Of a DNA stretch of 64,000 nucleotides, positions 34,686 to 43,654 are shown in pieces. Under the pieces are notes generated by a model that had not been told where the DNA came from, made no database searches, and saw only the letters and a program-made list of their open reading frames with translations. Source of the DNA: Sphingobacteriaceae bacterium (lineage in GTDB: Bacteria; Bacteroidota; Bacteroidia; Sphingobacteriales; Sphingobacteriaceae); contig CANHGR010000008.1 in assembly GCA_947460875.1 (NCBI GenBank), forward strand, positions 1 to 64,000, in the 5' to 3' direction. Every line of letters starts with the position of its first letter. Position 1 is the first letter of the stretch. Both the position numbers and the translations under genes were made by a program.

Positions 34686-36362
34686 CTAGTTCTCTGGTTC
34701 ATACGGCAACTCAATTCTGAATTCAGATCCTTTATCTAATTTACTTTTTACAGATATTTTACCGCCCATAAAATTAACCAGTTCTTTACAAAATGCCAAC
34801 CCTATACCCACACTGCCAGTTTGGTTATATTGATTTTGTATCCGATAGAACTTTTTGAATATATTACTTATTTCTGAATCAGGAATACCGATTCCCTTAT
34901 CGATAAATCTGAAAATGATCAATTTCTTTTCGCTGCTAATCCTTATTAACAAGTCCCGCCTATCATCCGGCGAATATTTATAAGCATTCTCAATCAGATT
35001 ATCGAAAATACTCCCCAATAGTACGGGGTCAGTTTCAAAAAATCTAATGTCTAAAAGTTCAAAGCTGATATTAAAGTCAGGGTATTTAATTTGATAAGCA
35101 TTAATTAATCTCTGTACAAATTCTGCAAGAATGATATTTTCATTTTTGATTTGGATAGACTTGTTTTCAATTTGGGTAAAGGACAACAACTTGTTCATCA
35201 AACCATTTAGCTTATCTGCTTCTTCGTCTAGAATTTTCCCGTAATGGGTTCTTTGCTTGTCTGTTAGTATAGTTGCGCTACGAATATTATTTCCTGCAAT
35301 TTTTATTACACTAACCGGTGTTTTAAACTCATGTGTTAGGTTATTTATAAAGTCGTATTGCAGTTTAAACATCCTACTATTAACATTTAAGTTTCGATAA
35401 ATCAGATAAGCAATTAATGTCAAAACAATATATATAGAAAGCAGTGAAGCTGCTATTGGCATAAATCTATAAGTTGTTTCATCCGATAAAAATTTTCTCG
35501 AAGAGCTTAGGTACAGTTTATAATCTGAAAAAGCTCCGGGCAATGGGATATCTGTAGAGATTAAATCCGGATTTGTATCTATTGACTCATACACAAGCGG
35601 CTGAATACTTATTTGTTGGTAAAGTTCCGGATGCACATTGGATATCTCAAGGCGAAAAGGGTCTAAATCATATGTCAACATATCCTCCTCATAGAAAATA
35701 GAAGGTGGAAGTTCCTTAAACATCAGATCCTTAAACGATCGCAACTCGTCTGTGCCTGGAATGTTCATATAAGTAATCCGCTTAGGCGTGATGCTATAAA
35801 AATAATTAAGCAGATCATCATTGCTAATGGCCTTTGTTGTATCCGAAGATTGTACATACTCCAAAAACTTAACTGCCATTTTATTAAATTCTCTGGCCTC
35901 TTCGGCGAAAAGATTTTTCGGAATGCCCCCTTTAAATATGCGAACAGAATCCGGTGACATATGCCTTTTAAACTGAAGTGCCGACTTAAGTTCCACGCCA
36001 AGACTATGGAGACTTACATGGGAAAGCGAATGATTGCTAATTTGAATATCATAGAATATAATATTCTCAACAAATGAATATTTTCTAAAAATAGTATCTG
36101 CGTATTTGCTGGCCGATGCAGAATCAAGAAAGCCTTGATAGAATGTTATCTCAGGGACCTTTTTTTGAAAAAAATCATTGTAGGGTTTGATCGTTTCTTC
36201 CAGAACCTCTATCTTATTCGAACTAAACTCATTTTCGATATATTTCTTTGTTAGATTGTGAGCGAGGTAAAGCGCCACTACCAGCGATATCGAAATAAGT
36301 ATTAAAAAAAAGACAATTAGCAAATAATTCTTCCGATAAGATAAAGGCTGATGATCGTTCAT
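34686..36362 (-). CDS. membrane histidine kinase
   Basis: 558 residues. A first transmembrane helix near residues 12-33, a periplasmic sensor of about 270 residues with no domain I recognise, a second helix near 305-330, then the HisKA segment NLTHEFKTPVSVIK with phospho-acceptor His344, N box FDNLIENAYKYSPDDRR, G boxes DKGIGIP and GSVGIGLAFCKELV. It should phosphorylate the adjacent response regulator. Start ATG lies 2 bp after the S9 peptidase gene ends, so peptidase, kinase and regulator form an operon; a peptide or cell-envelope stimulus is a guess from that. Confidence 0.92.
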   Translation of the reverse strand: MNDHQPLSYRKNYLLIVFFLILISISLVVALYLAHNLTKKYIENEFSSNKIEVLEETIKPYNDFFQKKVPEITFYQGFLDSASASKYADTIFRKYSFVENIIFYDIQISNHSLSHVSLHSLGVELKSALQFKRHMSPDSVRIFKGGIPKNLFAEEAREFNKMAVKFLEYVQSSDTTKAISNDDLLNYFYSITPKRITYMNIPGTDELRSFKDLMFKELPPSIFYEEDMLTYDLDPFRLEISNVHPELYQQISIQPLVYESIDTNPDLISTDIPLPGAFSDYKLYLSSSRKFLSDETTYRFMPIAASLLSIYIVLTLIAYLIYRNLNVNSRMFKLQYDFINNLTHEFKTPVSVIKIAGNNIRSATILTDKQRTHYGKILDEEADKLNGLMNKLLSFTQIENKSIQIKNENIILAEFVQRLINAYQIKYPDFNISFELLDIRFFETDPVLLGSIFDNLIENAYKYSPDDRRDLLIRISSEKKLIIFRFIDKGIGIPDSEISNIFKKFYRIQNQYNQTGSVGIGLAFCKELVNFMGGKISVKSKLDKGSEFRIELPYEPEN

Positions 36363-36364
36363 TA

Positions 36365-38251
36365 TTAGTTATTGCCTATATTATTAGCAAGAAGCTCTTC
36401 CAATTTCCGATAAAATTCTCGCCTATTAGCCTGATTTTTGAACGTATGTCTTTCTTCATCTTTCAATAAATAGCTGACAGGAACCTGGCGCTTCTTTAAC
36501 TCCTTTACAAACTGATTTGTGCCATTAACATTTACCCTAGGGTCTTTTCCACCCTGCGCTATTAGTACCGGGACCTGAATTTTGTCAGTATGAAAGACAG
36601 GTGAAACCGCCCTAAAATAATCCGCGTCCCGTTCAGGATCACCCACCATCTCGTAGTACATCTCTAAAGAAGGCTTAACATATGGAGGCGTGCTTTTCAT
36701 ATAAGTAAATAGATTTATTAATCCAGAATAAGATGCTCCACAAGCATATAGCTTTGGCTGGAAACATAGCCCATGCAAAGCAGAATATCCTCCAAAGCTG
36801 GAGCCATAAATAGCGATGCGCTCTGGATCAGCTATGTTTTCGTCAATGAGCCATTTCACGCCGTCAGTAATGTCATTTTGCATATCGGTTCCCCATTTCT
36901 TAAATCCTGCCGTCCAGAACTCCTTTCCATAACCTGTCGAACCTCTGAAATTCATCTGAAAAACGGCATAGCCACGATTCGCTAAAAACTGAACTTCTGG
37001 GTTAAACTCCCAAGAAACTCTTGATGATGGACCACCATGAGGCAGAACAACCATCGGCAAATCTAGACCGTTAGTGCCCTTAGGAATAGTCAAGTATCCA
37101 TTTATCTCCAATCCATCCCTGCTTTTATAAGATATCGGTTTCATTTCGCACATCTCATCTTCTTTTAGTAATGGGTTAATATCACTCAACTTTACTATTT
37201 TATGATCCGATAAGGTGTACAGATAATGTGCTCCCGGGGTTTTATCCGTGTACGTTCTTACAATGAACTTTTTCAAAGAAGAATCCCTATCGACGATTGT
37301 CAATTCAGTATCAGGAAATTTCTTCTCGAGATCGGCGAAAACCGCTTTTTTTTCGGCATCTAAATAATAACGCTGCTTTTTCCAAGTTTCGTAAATGGCA
37401 TACAGTACCGTTTTTCTCCTAACGGAGTGAACACCATCAATCACATCCGCTACAGCGCTACTAAATATTTCCCTTTTTTCACGTCCCTTTTTGCAATCGA
37501 ACTCAATTAAAGCAGTTTTATCACGGCCTTGATTAGAAAGTGCATAAATCGTTTCTTTGTTATCACCTGAAAAACTAATAGGCGCAAGCAGCGTTTTAAA
37601 ATTATTTGTAATTACAGGCCTGAAATCATCGCTCTCGCTATCACGATATAGCAAAGTCTCATTTGTACCGTCGCTTGAGATCGCCATTCTAAGCTTACCC
37701 TCCTGGTCAGTATACCAATTTGTAATATTTCCTGGATTCTGAACCGCCAAAACCAGTTTGTTGTCTCTTATATTTAAGCGATATGCGTCAAAAACAGTTG
37801 AATCACGCTTATTAAGGGAAATCAAAAGTTCGTCATTCCAAATTCTAGTTGGATTTATAAATTTCAGCCGGATGTTATCCTCAGACAATACCTCTCTGCT
37901 AGTTTTTCCATCTTTACTGACAACCCATAAATGTACTCGATCACTATTCGTTTTATCCTTTAGATATATAAGTTCATTATTGTTTGCCCAAAAATAATAC
38001 GAAACGTCTCGGTCTATTTCATTTGTTATTCGGCTGACCTTCTTTCCATCGGCAGACTGAATAAAAATATTTAACTTGCTTTTATAGGATTGCAAATAAG
38101 ATATATGCTTGCCATCCGGCGATATTAAATAAGAAGTTTTAACCGGATCCGTAAAGAAATCTTCCAAGGAAATCTGCCTGACTGTATCTTGCCGACTACA
38201 GCCAGCAACGACAATCCAAACTATAAGGCAGAAATATTTTAGTCTCAACAT
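36365..38251 (-). CDS. S9-family (prolyl oligopeptidase-type) peptidase, lipoprotein
   Basis: 628 residues. A lipoprotein signal ends at VVAGCSRQD, so it is anchored to the envelope. The N-terminal half is a beta-propeller; the C-terminal half is an alpha/beta hydrolase with nucleophile Ser485 in YGSSFGGYSA, an Asp in GKDPRVN, and a His in ERHTFK. Family members cleave short peptides, often after Pro. First gene of a probable operon with a kinase and regulator, so its level or product may be the signal. No clear promoter was found in the 304 bp upstream. Confidence 0.88.
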   Translation of the reverse strand: MLRLKYFCLIVWIVVAGCSRQDTVRQISLEDFFTDPVKTSYLISPDGKHISYLQSYKSKLNIFIQSADGKKVSRITNEIDRDVSYYFWANNNELIYLKDKTNSDRVHLWVVSKDGKTSREVLSEDNIRLKFINPTRIWNDELLISLNKRDSTVFDAYRLNIRDNKLVLAVQNPGNITNWYTDQEGKLRMAISSDGTNETLLYRDSESDDFRPVITNNFKTLLAPISFSGDNKETIYALSNQGRDKTALIEFDCKKGREKREIFSSAVADVIDGVHSVRRKTVLYAIYETWKKQRYYLDAEKKAVFADLEKKFPDTELTIVDRDSSLKKFIVRTYTDKTPGAHYLYTLSDHKIVKLSDINPLLKEDEMCEMKPISYKSRDGLEINGYLTIPKGTNGLDLPMVVLPHGGPSSRVSWEFNPEVQFLANRGYAVFQMNFRGSTGYGKEFWTAGFKKWGTDMQNDITDGVKWLIDENIADPERIAIYGSSFGGYSALHGLCFQPKLYACGASYSGLINLFTYMKSTPPYVKPSLEMYYEMVGDPERDADYFRAVSPVFHTDKIQVPVLIAQGGKDPRVNVNGTNQFVKELKKRQVPVSYLLKDEERHTFKNQANRREFYRKLEELLANNIGNN

Positions 38252-38555
38252 CTTTTTGCCTAATCGAAACTTAATAAAACTTGGATTTCTAGCTTTTCTA
38301 TCCTTAGCATTACAAAACGTTTTGAATGTTTAAGTTACTAAAATCAACCTGCCAAAAATATTCATCAAGGTAACAAATACAATACAGGTTGATCTGAAAA
38401 GCGATCAAGCAGAATCACACGATTTTATCTATTGTTTCCTTATTAATGCACTGTCAAATTTTGTCATTGACTAGATAAAAAACGTATCATAAAATCATTA
38501 ACTTTAGATGTTTGTGAATAGATCATTGTTTGATTTGCTGTCCTAAAGTTCGATT
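38252..38555. other. divergent intergenic region between S9 peptidase and TPR genes
   Basis: AT-rich. It contains a perfect 12-bp palindrome CAAAACGTTTTG (38313-38324), about 60 bp upstream of the peptidase gene on the minus strand, which could be an operator. TAACTTTA near 38501 is one base off the -7 consensus for the TPR gene. No RNA gene seen. Confidence 0.4.
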
Positions 38556-40361
38556 ATGAAAAAGCTTTTGATATTTTCCTTCCTGATTTTTGCCCTCAAT
38601 TCTGCGAAAGCCCAAACATCTGTAGACGAGGCGTTAGCCATGCAATTTTATCAGGATGGCGACTATGAAAAAGCCCTCACCATCTACGGACGACTATTTA
38701 GCCGTAGTCGAAATCAAACTTATTACGACTCTTATTTCAATACGTTGTTAAAGCTAAGACATTTTGAAGAGGCAGACAAACTAGTAAAAAGTCAAATAAA
38801 ATCCGAACCTGCAAACTATGCCTTTCAGGTTGATTACGGAAAACTTTTGCGAGAGCGTGGCGAACTTGATAAGGCTATAGACTGGTATGAAAATCTGATC
38901 AAAAATACTCCTAAAAATGAATTTGCCATTAGTGATCTTGCTAACAACTTATTTAAAGCCCAAGCACTCGACTATGCTATAAAGACATACATGCATGGCC
39001 GAAAAATACTGAATAGTGAGTCGGCTTTTACGTATGACCTTTTGAACATCTACAGAGTTCAAAATAACAAAGAACTGCTCGTGCAGGAATATCTAAATAT
39101 ACTTTCTACTGAACAGCAGATTTTAAACCAAGTAAAAAGTGTTCTATCTCGTTCCCTGCAAGAAAACGTCGATTATGACATGCTAAAGACTGCTATCCTT
39201 CGACGCATTCAAAAATCCCCACAAAATTTAGCATACGAGCAGCTTTTGTCCTGGGTTTATATCCAGCAAAAAGATTTTGATCTTGCCTTGAGACAGACCA
39301 TCGCTTTAGACAAACGACTAAAAGAAAATGGCGAACGTGTTTACGACATTATCGGACTTCTTCTTGCTAATAAAGCTTATATAACTACAATTGATGGTCT
39401 TCAATATCTCATCGGTAAGGGCAAAGAAAATGACTATTATATAATTTCCAGGATTGAGCTGATAAAAACCAAGCAACTGATGGTCACGGCGGGAAAATAT
39501 ACTACCGCTGATTTGTTGCAATTGGAAAAAGATTATATCTCTATAATCCAAGAGTATGGACGTATTAGCGATGGATCTGACGCAATCCGCCAATTGGCTA
39601 ACCTGCAAGCCTTTTATTTAAACAAACCATTAGACGCGAAGAAACTGCTCGAAGACTTACTATTGGTACGTGGCTTGTCGGCAAATGTTATTGCCCAATC
39701 AAAGTTAGATTTGGGCGATGTTTACATACTTGCAGGAGAAGAATGGGAAGCGGCCCTTATCTATGGACAAGTAGAAAAACAATTAGCTAATGAGCCTCTC
39801 GGGCAAGAGGCAAAATATCGAAGTGCAAAACTTTCTTACTACCAGGGAGAATTTGACTGGGCAAAAGCACAATTAGACGTCCTAAAGAGCTCTACCTCAC
39901 AGCTAATGGCGAACGACGCACTAAATCTAAGTTTGTTGATCGGCGAAAATACGATATCTGCAACAGACACGAATGCATTGCGAAACTACGCGCGCGCAGA
40001 TTTCTTGATTTTCAAAAGTCAGTTTGAGCCAGCTATTTCAATTCTGGATAGCATTAATCTTAAATACCCTAAAAATTCCCTTTCTGATGACATACTCATG
40101 GCAAAGGCGAAAATCTATATTAAACAAAACGATTTACCCCAAGCCATTGCCCAACTTCAAAAGATAATAGATTCTTATAGTTCCGATCTATGGGGGGATG
40201 ATGCAATTTTTACCCTCGCTGATATCTATGAAACAAAACTAAGTGATCCAGATAAAGCCAAAGCCTTGTATGAAAAAATAATTCTCGATTTCCCGGGAAG
40301 CTTATTTGTAATCGAAGCCCGTAAACGTTTTCGAACCCTTCGCGGGGATAAGATTGGTTAA
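38556..40361 (+). CDS. exported tetratricopeptide-repeat protein
   Basis: 601 residues with a signal peptide (MKKLLIFSFLIFALN, cleavage after AKAQ). Helical repeats of TPR type run through the protein: for example FYQDGDYEKALTIYGRLF, RERGELDKAIDWYENLIK, and at the C-terminus DLPQAIAQLQKIIDSY and PDKAKALYEKIILDFP. A periplasmic scaffold role is likely; in the phylum such proteins often support outer membrane machinery. No specific partner is suggested by its neighbours. Confidence 0.85.
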   Translation: MKKLLIFSFLIFALNSAKAQTSVDEALAMQFYQDGDYEKALTIYGRLFSRSRNQTYYDSYFNTLLKLRHFEEADKLVKSQIKSEPANYAFQVDYGKLLRERGELDKAIDWYENLIKNTPKNEFAISDLANNLFKAQALDYAIKTYMHGRKILNSESAFTYDLLNIYRVQNNKELLVQEYLNILSTEQQILNQVKSVLSRSLQENVDYDMLKTAILRRIQKSPQNLAYEQLLSWVYIQQKDFDLALRQTIALDKRLKENGERVYDIIGLLLANKAYITTIDGLQYLIGKGKENDYYIISRIELIKTKQLMVTAGKYTTADLLQLEKDYISIIQEYGRISDGSDAIRQLANLQAFYLNKPLDAKKLLEDLLLVRGLSANVIAQSKLDLGDVYILAGEEWEAALIYGQVEKQLANEPLGQEAKYRSAKLSYYQGEFDWAKAQLDVLKSSTSQLMANDALNLSLLIGENTISATDTNALRNYARADFLIFKSQFEPAISILDSINLKYPKNSLSDDILMAKAKIYIKQNDLPQAIAQLQKIIDSYSSDLWGDDAIFTLADIYETKLSDPDKAKALYEKIILDFPGSLFVIEARKRFRTLRGDKIG

Positions 40362-40384
40362 ACTTCAGAAGAATTATATCTTCG
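40354..40384 (+). promoter_or_regulatory. putative promoter of the DUF4286-rfbC pair
   Basis: TTG (40354-40356), 20-bp spacer, TATCTTCG (40377-40384), the last T of the consensus being C. Only three bases (CGA) remain before ATG 40388, so the mRNA would be leaderless or nearly so. The -33 box overlaps the end of the TPR gene. Confidence 0.4.
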
Positions 40385-40387
40385 CGA

Positions 40388-40696
40388 ATGATCTTATATA
40401 ACATCACCGTTATCATTGACGAATCCATAAGTGATCAATGGCTTGATTGGATACAAAACGATCACCTTCCCGAAATAATGGCTACAGAACTTTTTGAGTC
40501 CTTTCGTTTATTAAAAGTGCTCGACTCGCCCAATGAAGGAGTCACGTATTGTATCCAGCTAATTGTTGAAAACGAGGAGAAATACGGTCGGTACCTACGC
40601 AAATTTGAGCCGCAATTTCGATCTCAACACATCAATAAATTCGGCAACAGTCTAGTAATTTTTCCATCAGCGATGGAATTTATAGTACATATATGA
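40388..40696 (+). CDS. DUF4286 family protein
   Basis: 102 residues, cytoplasmic. The order of motifs (MILYNITVIIDESISDQWLD, WIQNDHLPEIMAT, then YCIQL and KYGRYLRKFEP) fits the small DUF4286 ferredoxin-like family, whose function is not known. Its stop overlaps the next gene by four bases (ATGA), so it is coupled to rfbC. Little else can be said. Confidence 0.8.
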   Translation: MILYNITVIIDESISDQWLDWIQNDHLPEIMATELFESFRLLKVLDSPNEGVTYCIQLIVENEEKYGRYLRKFEPQFRSQHINKFGNSLVIFPSAMEFIVHI

Positions 40697-41241
40697 CGTT
40701 CATCGACACTCCAATCAAAGACCTATTTGTTATCCAGCCCAAAATCTGGGAAGATGAACGGGGATATTTTTATGAATCCTATAGCGAAAAACGATTTGAA
40801 GATAAAAGCATCTTCACTCATTTTGTTCAAGACAACCAATCGTTGTCCCAAACAGGAACTCTGCGTGGATTGCATGCGCAAACATCTCCTTTTGAACAGG
40901 GAAAACTCGTAAGGGTGATACAGGGAAAAGTATTGGATGTTGCGGTCGATATTCGCAAAAATTCGGCTACTTTTGGACAACATTTTACAGTAGAACTAGG
41001 TGGAGATACTCACAAAATGCTGTGGATTCCCCCCGGTTTCTTACATGGCTTTATAACCCTAGAAGACAATACCATATTCACCTATAAGGTGACCAATTTA
41101 TATAATAAAGATCTTGAAATTGGTTTGAGATGGGATGATCCTGACTTAGGCATTGAATGGCAATTAGATCGAACTAAGATCATTTTATCTGAAAAAGACA
41201 AGGCGCTTCCAGCGTGGAAAGAATTTGAAAGCCCGTTCTAG
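40693..41241 (+). CDS. rfbC: dTDP-4-dehydrorhamnose 3,5-epimerase
   Basis: 182 residues, the usual length. Cupin-fold epimerase of dTDP-L-rhamnose synthesis. Conserved RGLHAQ with the catalytic His, KLVRVIQGKVLDVAVDIRKNS, and GFLHGF are all present. No rfbA, rfbB or rfbD in the window, so it depends on genes elsewhere. Overlaps the DUF4286 gene by four bases. Converges with the OmpA-family gene. Confidence 0.93.
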   Translation: MTFIDTPIKDLFVIQPKIWEDERGYFYESYSEKRFEDKSIFTHFVQDNQSLSQTGTLRGLHAQTSPFEQGKLVRVIQGKVLDVAVDIRKNSATFGQHFTVELGGDTHKMLWIPPGFLHGFITLEDNTIFTYKVTNLYNKDLEIGLRWDDPDLGIEWQLDRTKIILSEKDKALPAWKEFESPF

Positions 41242-41244
41242 TTC

Positions 41245-42084
41245 CTATTTGATCAACTGATATAGCTCGTCTAATTTCGGAGAGAGAACAATTTCTATTC
41301 GCCGGTTGCGACTTAGAGCTTCGAGCGCATTGCCTGAAACTATTGGCTGATACTCTCCTTTACCAGTTGCAATAATGCGACTATTGCCAATCATTTGAAC
41401 GTCTGTTAAATACCTGACAACTGAAGTCGCCCTCAACACGCTAAGATCCCAATTATCTTTTATCTGTCCAAGATTCACAACCTTTTGATTGTCAGTATGT
41501 CCTTCAACGGAGATATTAATTTCAGGTTGTGTTTTTAATACTTTGGCTAGTTCTTGTAAGGCCTGTTTTCCCTTATTGTCAATAACAATACTTCCTGAAT
41601 TGAATAGTAGTTTGTCAGTCATCGACACATATACTTTACCCGCTCTAATATCTACAGATAGCCCATTTTGCTGAAATCCTAAAAGTGCTTTTTGCAGCTT
41701 TTCCTTTAGAGCAGTTGTTGATTCATCGCGTTTACGTAAAATCTCTTCGACCTCCTTCAACCGCGTTTCCCGCTTTTTAAGATCCGCCGCCAGCTTTTCG
41801 ATTTCATTAGACGAAGTGCTCCTAAGTGACGAAAACCCCGTACCTATACTATCGCGTTCTGCGCGAATCCTAGCCATTTCCCTGCTTAAGAGAATTGTAT
41901 CCGCTTTTAATGAGCTAATCTGTTCTTCAAGATTTTCAATTCTAACTTGCGCTTCATTCCAGCCTGCAGCAATTGAATCTCTTGTGGCCAGTAGGCCGTC
42001 GTACTTTTTTGTAGATAGCACAATGCAAGACTGCGATATAGACAGGATAAGTGTAACGATTAAAAGAATAGGCAGTCGCTTCAT
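41245..42084 (-). CDS. OmpA-family lipoprotein
   Basis: 279 residues. A lipoprotein-type signal (LILSISQSCIVLS) anchors it. Residues about 35-135 form a coiled coil with regular Glu/Arg/Leu spacing. The C-terminal domain is OmpA/MotB: INISVEGHTDNQKV, WDLSVLRATSVVRYL and SRNRRIEIVLSP, which binds peptidoglycan. It should bridge a membrane and the cell wall. It lies 7 bp after a DUF2461 gene at the tail of the oxidase gene block, which is probably chance. Confidence 0.88.
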   Translation of the reverse strand: MKRLPILLIVTLILSISQSCIVLSTKKYDGLLATRDSIAAGWNEAQVRIENLEEQISSLKADTILLSREMARIRAERDSIGTGFSSLRSTSSNEIEKLAADLKKRETRLKEVEEILRKRDESTTALKEKLQKALLGFQQNGLSVDIRAGKVYVSMTDKLLFNSGSIVIDNKGKQALQELAKVLKTQPEINISVEGHTDNQKVVNLGQIKDNWDLSVLRATSVVRYLTDVQMIGNSRIIATGKGEYQPIVSGNALEALSRNRRIEIVLSPKLDELYQLIK

Positions 42085-42091
42085 AGGCTAT

Positions 42092-42754
42092 TTAAGTAAT
42101 GGCTGTTCTCAGAAATTGAATAAAAGGATTTAGCTCTTTAAACACGTCTAATACATAATTAATGACATCAGGCTTTATGAACTCTTCATCCTTCAGACGA
42201 TGAGAAACTGTAAAGCTTTTTAACTTCAAATATTCGATATCCTGATGATCGGATAGATATCCTTTCGGCGATGTTTTCAATACATCTTCCCTATCCAGAT
42301 CTGCAAAATATGATTTAAAAGAACTCTTTCCAATTATCTGGTGAAATTCATCCCCATTATAGTCGATCTCCTGACGGATACTTTTAAGATGCTCTGCCGA
42401 TGGCATCCATGAGCCTCCTGCAATAAAAGAGTTTTTAGGTTCTAAATTAATATAGAATCCCGCCCCGTCAAAGTTCTTGCCTTTTGGAGAAATTGCAATC
42501 CCGAAATTTTTCTTATAAGGTGCTTTATTTTTGCTGAATCGCACGTCACGATAAATGCGCATTACACAGTCTTTGGGGTTTAAATCCGATGGAATTGCCG
42601 GCTCAATTTTAGATATTTCTGGAATAAGTGCTCCGACAAAATTCCAAACAGTTTTTAGAGAACACTCATAATCGCCTTTGTGAGCCTGAAACCAATCACG
42701 ATCATTATGGAGAGCAACTTGTTTAAGAAAATCAAAAGTTGCTTTTGTTATCAT
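42092..42754 (-). CDS. DUF2461 family protein
   Basis: 220 residues from ATG 42754 (a TTG one codon upstream is in frame). The segment HNDRDWFQAHKGDYE, then PKDCVMRIYRDVRFSKNKAPYKKNFG and GAGFYINLEPKNSFIAGG, match the DUF2461/TIGR02453 family, whose function is unknown. Cytoplasmic by sequence. Located after the oxidase assembly genes, 47 bp from the small Cys-rich protein. Confidence 0.85.
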   Translation of the reverse strand: MITKATFDFLKQVALHNDRDWFQAHKGDYECSLKTVWNFVGALIPEISKIEPAIPSDLNPKDCVMRIYRDVRFSKNKAPYKKNFGIAISPKGKNFDGAGFYINLEPKNSFIAGGSWMPSAEHLKSIRQEIDYNGDEFHQIIGKSSFKSYFADLDREDVLKTSPKGYLSDHQDIEYLKLKSFTVSHRLKDEEFIKPDVINYVLDVFKELNPFIQFLRTAIT

Positions 42755-42801
42755 CAATGTTTAATAGGATCTCTCAAGAGAGTGTTATTTAATCAATTTG
42801 A

Positions 42802-43077
42802 CTAATTCAAATTGATCTTTTCATCCTTCATATTGAGCGCGACATTCTTACGTCTATATTTCCTGTGCCAAATATACCCTACGCCGATAACCGCTAAATA
42901 GGGCGCTGCCAATAAATATAATATTCCCTTGTTAAGCCCCGTCCCCTGTTTATTGCCATTTCTTACAGAACTCTCGGCATTCATCGCACACATAGCACAT
43001 TGCGCATAGCTGCTTTTTGTGCCGATAGTCACTGATAAGATAACTAACACGAGGAGAATTTTGAAACCCTTCATCAT
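42802..43077 (-). CDS. small membrane protein with an exported Cys/Met-rich motif
   Basis: 91 residues (two ATG codons at 43077 and 43074). A signal peptide ends at SSYA, then the mature N-terminus begins QCAMCAMNAESS, followed by one membrane helix (LLAAPYLAVIGVGYIWH) and a basic tail. The C-x2-C and nearby Met residues resemble soft-metal ligands. It follows the SCO and DUF420 genes within an oxidase assembly cluster, so a copper-delivery or assembly role is possible, but I do not recognise a named family. Confidence 0.75.
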   Translation of the reverse strand: MMKGFKILLVLVILSVTIGTKSSYAQCAMCAMNAESSVRNGNKQGTGLNKGILYLLAAPYLAVIGVGYIWHRKYRRKNVALNMKDEKINLN

Positions 43078-43101
43078 ACTACAAATATAGCTATCAGATA
43101 A

Positions 43102-43641
43102 TTAAAATTGGTAATAAGGTGAAATCATTAAATAGACAATAACCCCGGTGATTGTAACGTAAAGCCATATTGGAAAACTCCATTTCACTAACGTCCGATG
43201 CCTTTGAACGTCCATTTGAAAGCCCCGGTGAAAGCTAAGCAATACTAAAGGTAGCACGATAGCGGCAAGTATAATGTGGGTAATCAAAATGAAATAATAA
43301 ACCAGACGAATACTTCCTTCTCCCCCATAAGTGGTTTTTATACCTGTAGAATGAAAAATGATATATGAAACCAGAAACAATGAAGACAAAATAAAAGTAA
43401 TGCTATTGAGGACCTTATGCATTACAATGTCCTTCTTCTTGATATAATAAAGAGACATCAACAGAAGAAAGGTACAGGTTCCATTTAGAATTGCATTGAC
43501 CTTTGGAAGAGCTAAAACCCATTCAGGCACGACGCTGGCGACGGGAAAAATCGTAATTAGTTTGCTCTGTAATATCGCCACAACGAGAAATACAACAATA
43601 GATATTACCAATATCAGCCGAAAAACTATTTTATCATTCAT
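43102..43641 (-). CDS. DUF420 family membrane protein
   Basis: 179 residues with five hydrophobic helices. The layout (NDKIVFRLILVISIVVF, then ILNGTCTFLLLMSLYYIKK, SIRLVYYFILITHIILAAI) fits DUF420, a family often found beside cytochrome oxidase genes and related to CtaM/YozB-type assembly factors. Function in assembly of the oxidase is plausible from the context. Starts 13 bp after SCO stops. Confidence 0.82.
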   Translation of the reverse strand: MNDKIVFRLILVISIVVFLVVAILQSKLITIFPVASVVPEWVLALPKVNAILNGTCTFLLLMSLYYIKKKDIVMHKVLNSITFILSSLFLVSYIIFHSTGIKTTYGGEGSIRLVYYFILITHIILAAIVLPLVLLSFHRGFQMDVQRHRTLVKWSFPIWLYVTITGVIVYLMISPYYQF

Positions 43642-43654
43642 TTATATATTATTA

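Noticed and set aside
40693-41241. A rhamnose biosynthesis cluster
   Set aside because: Only rfbC is present; no rfbA, rfbB, rfbD or glycosyltransferase is near.
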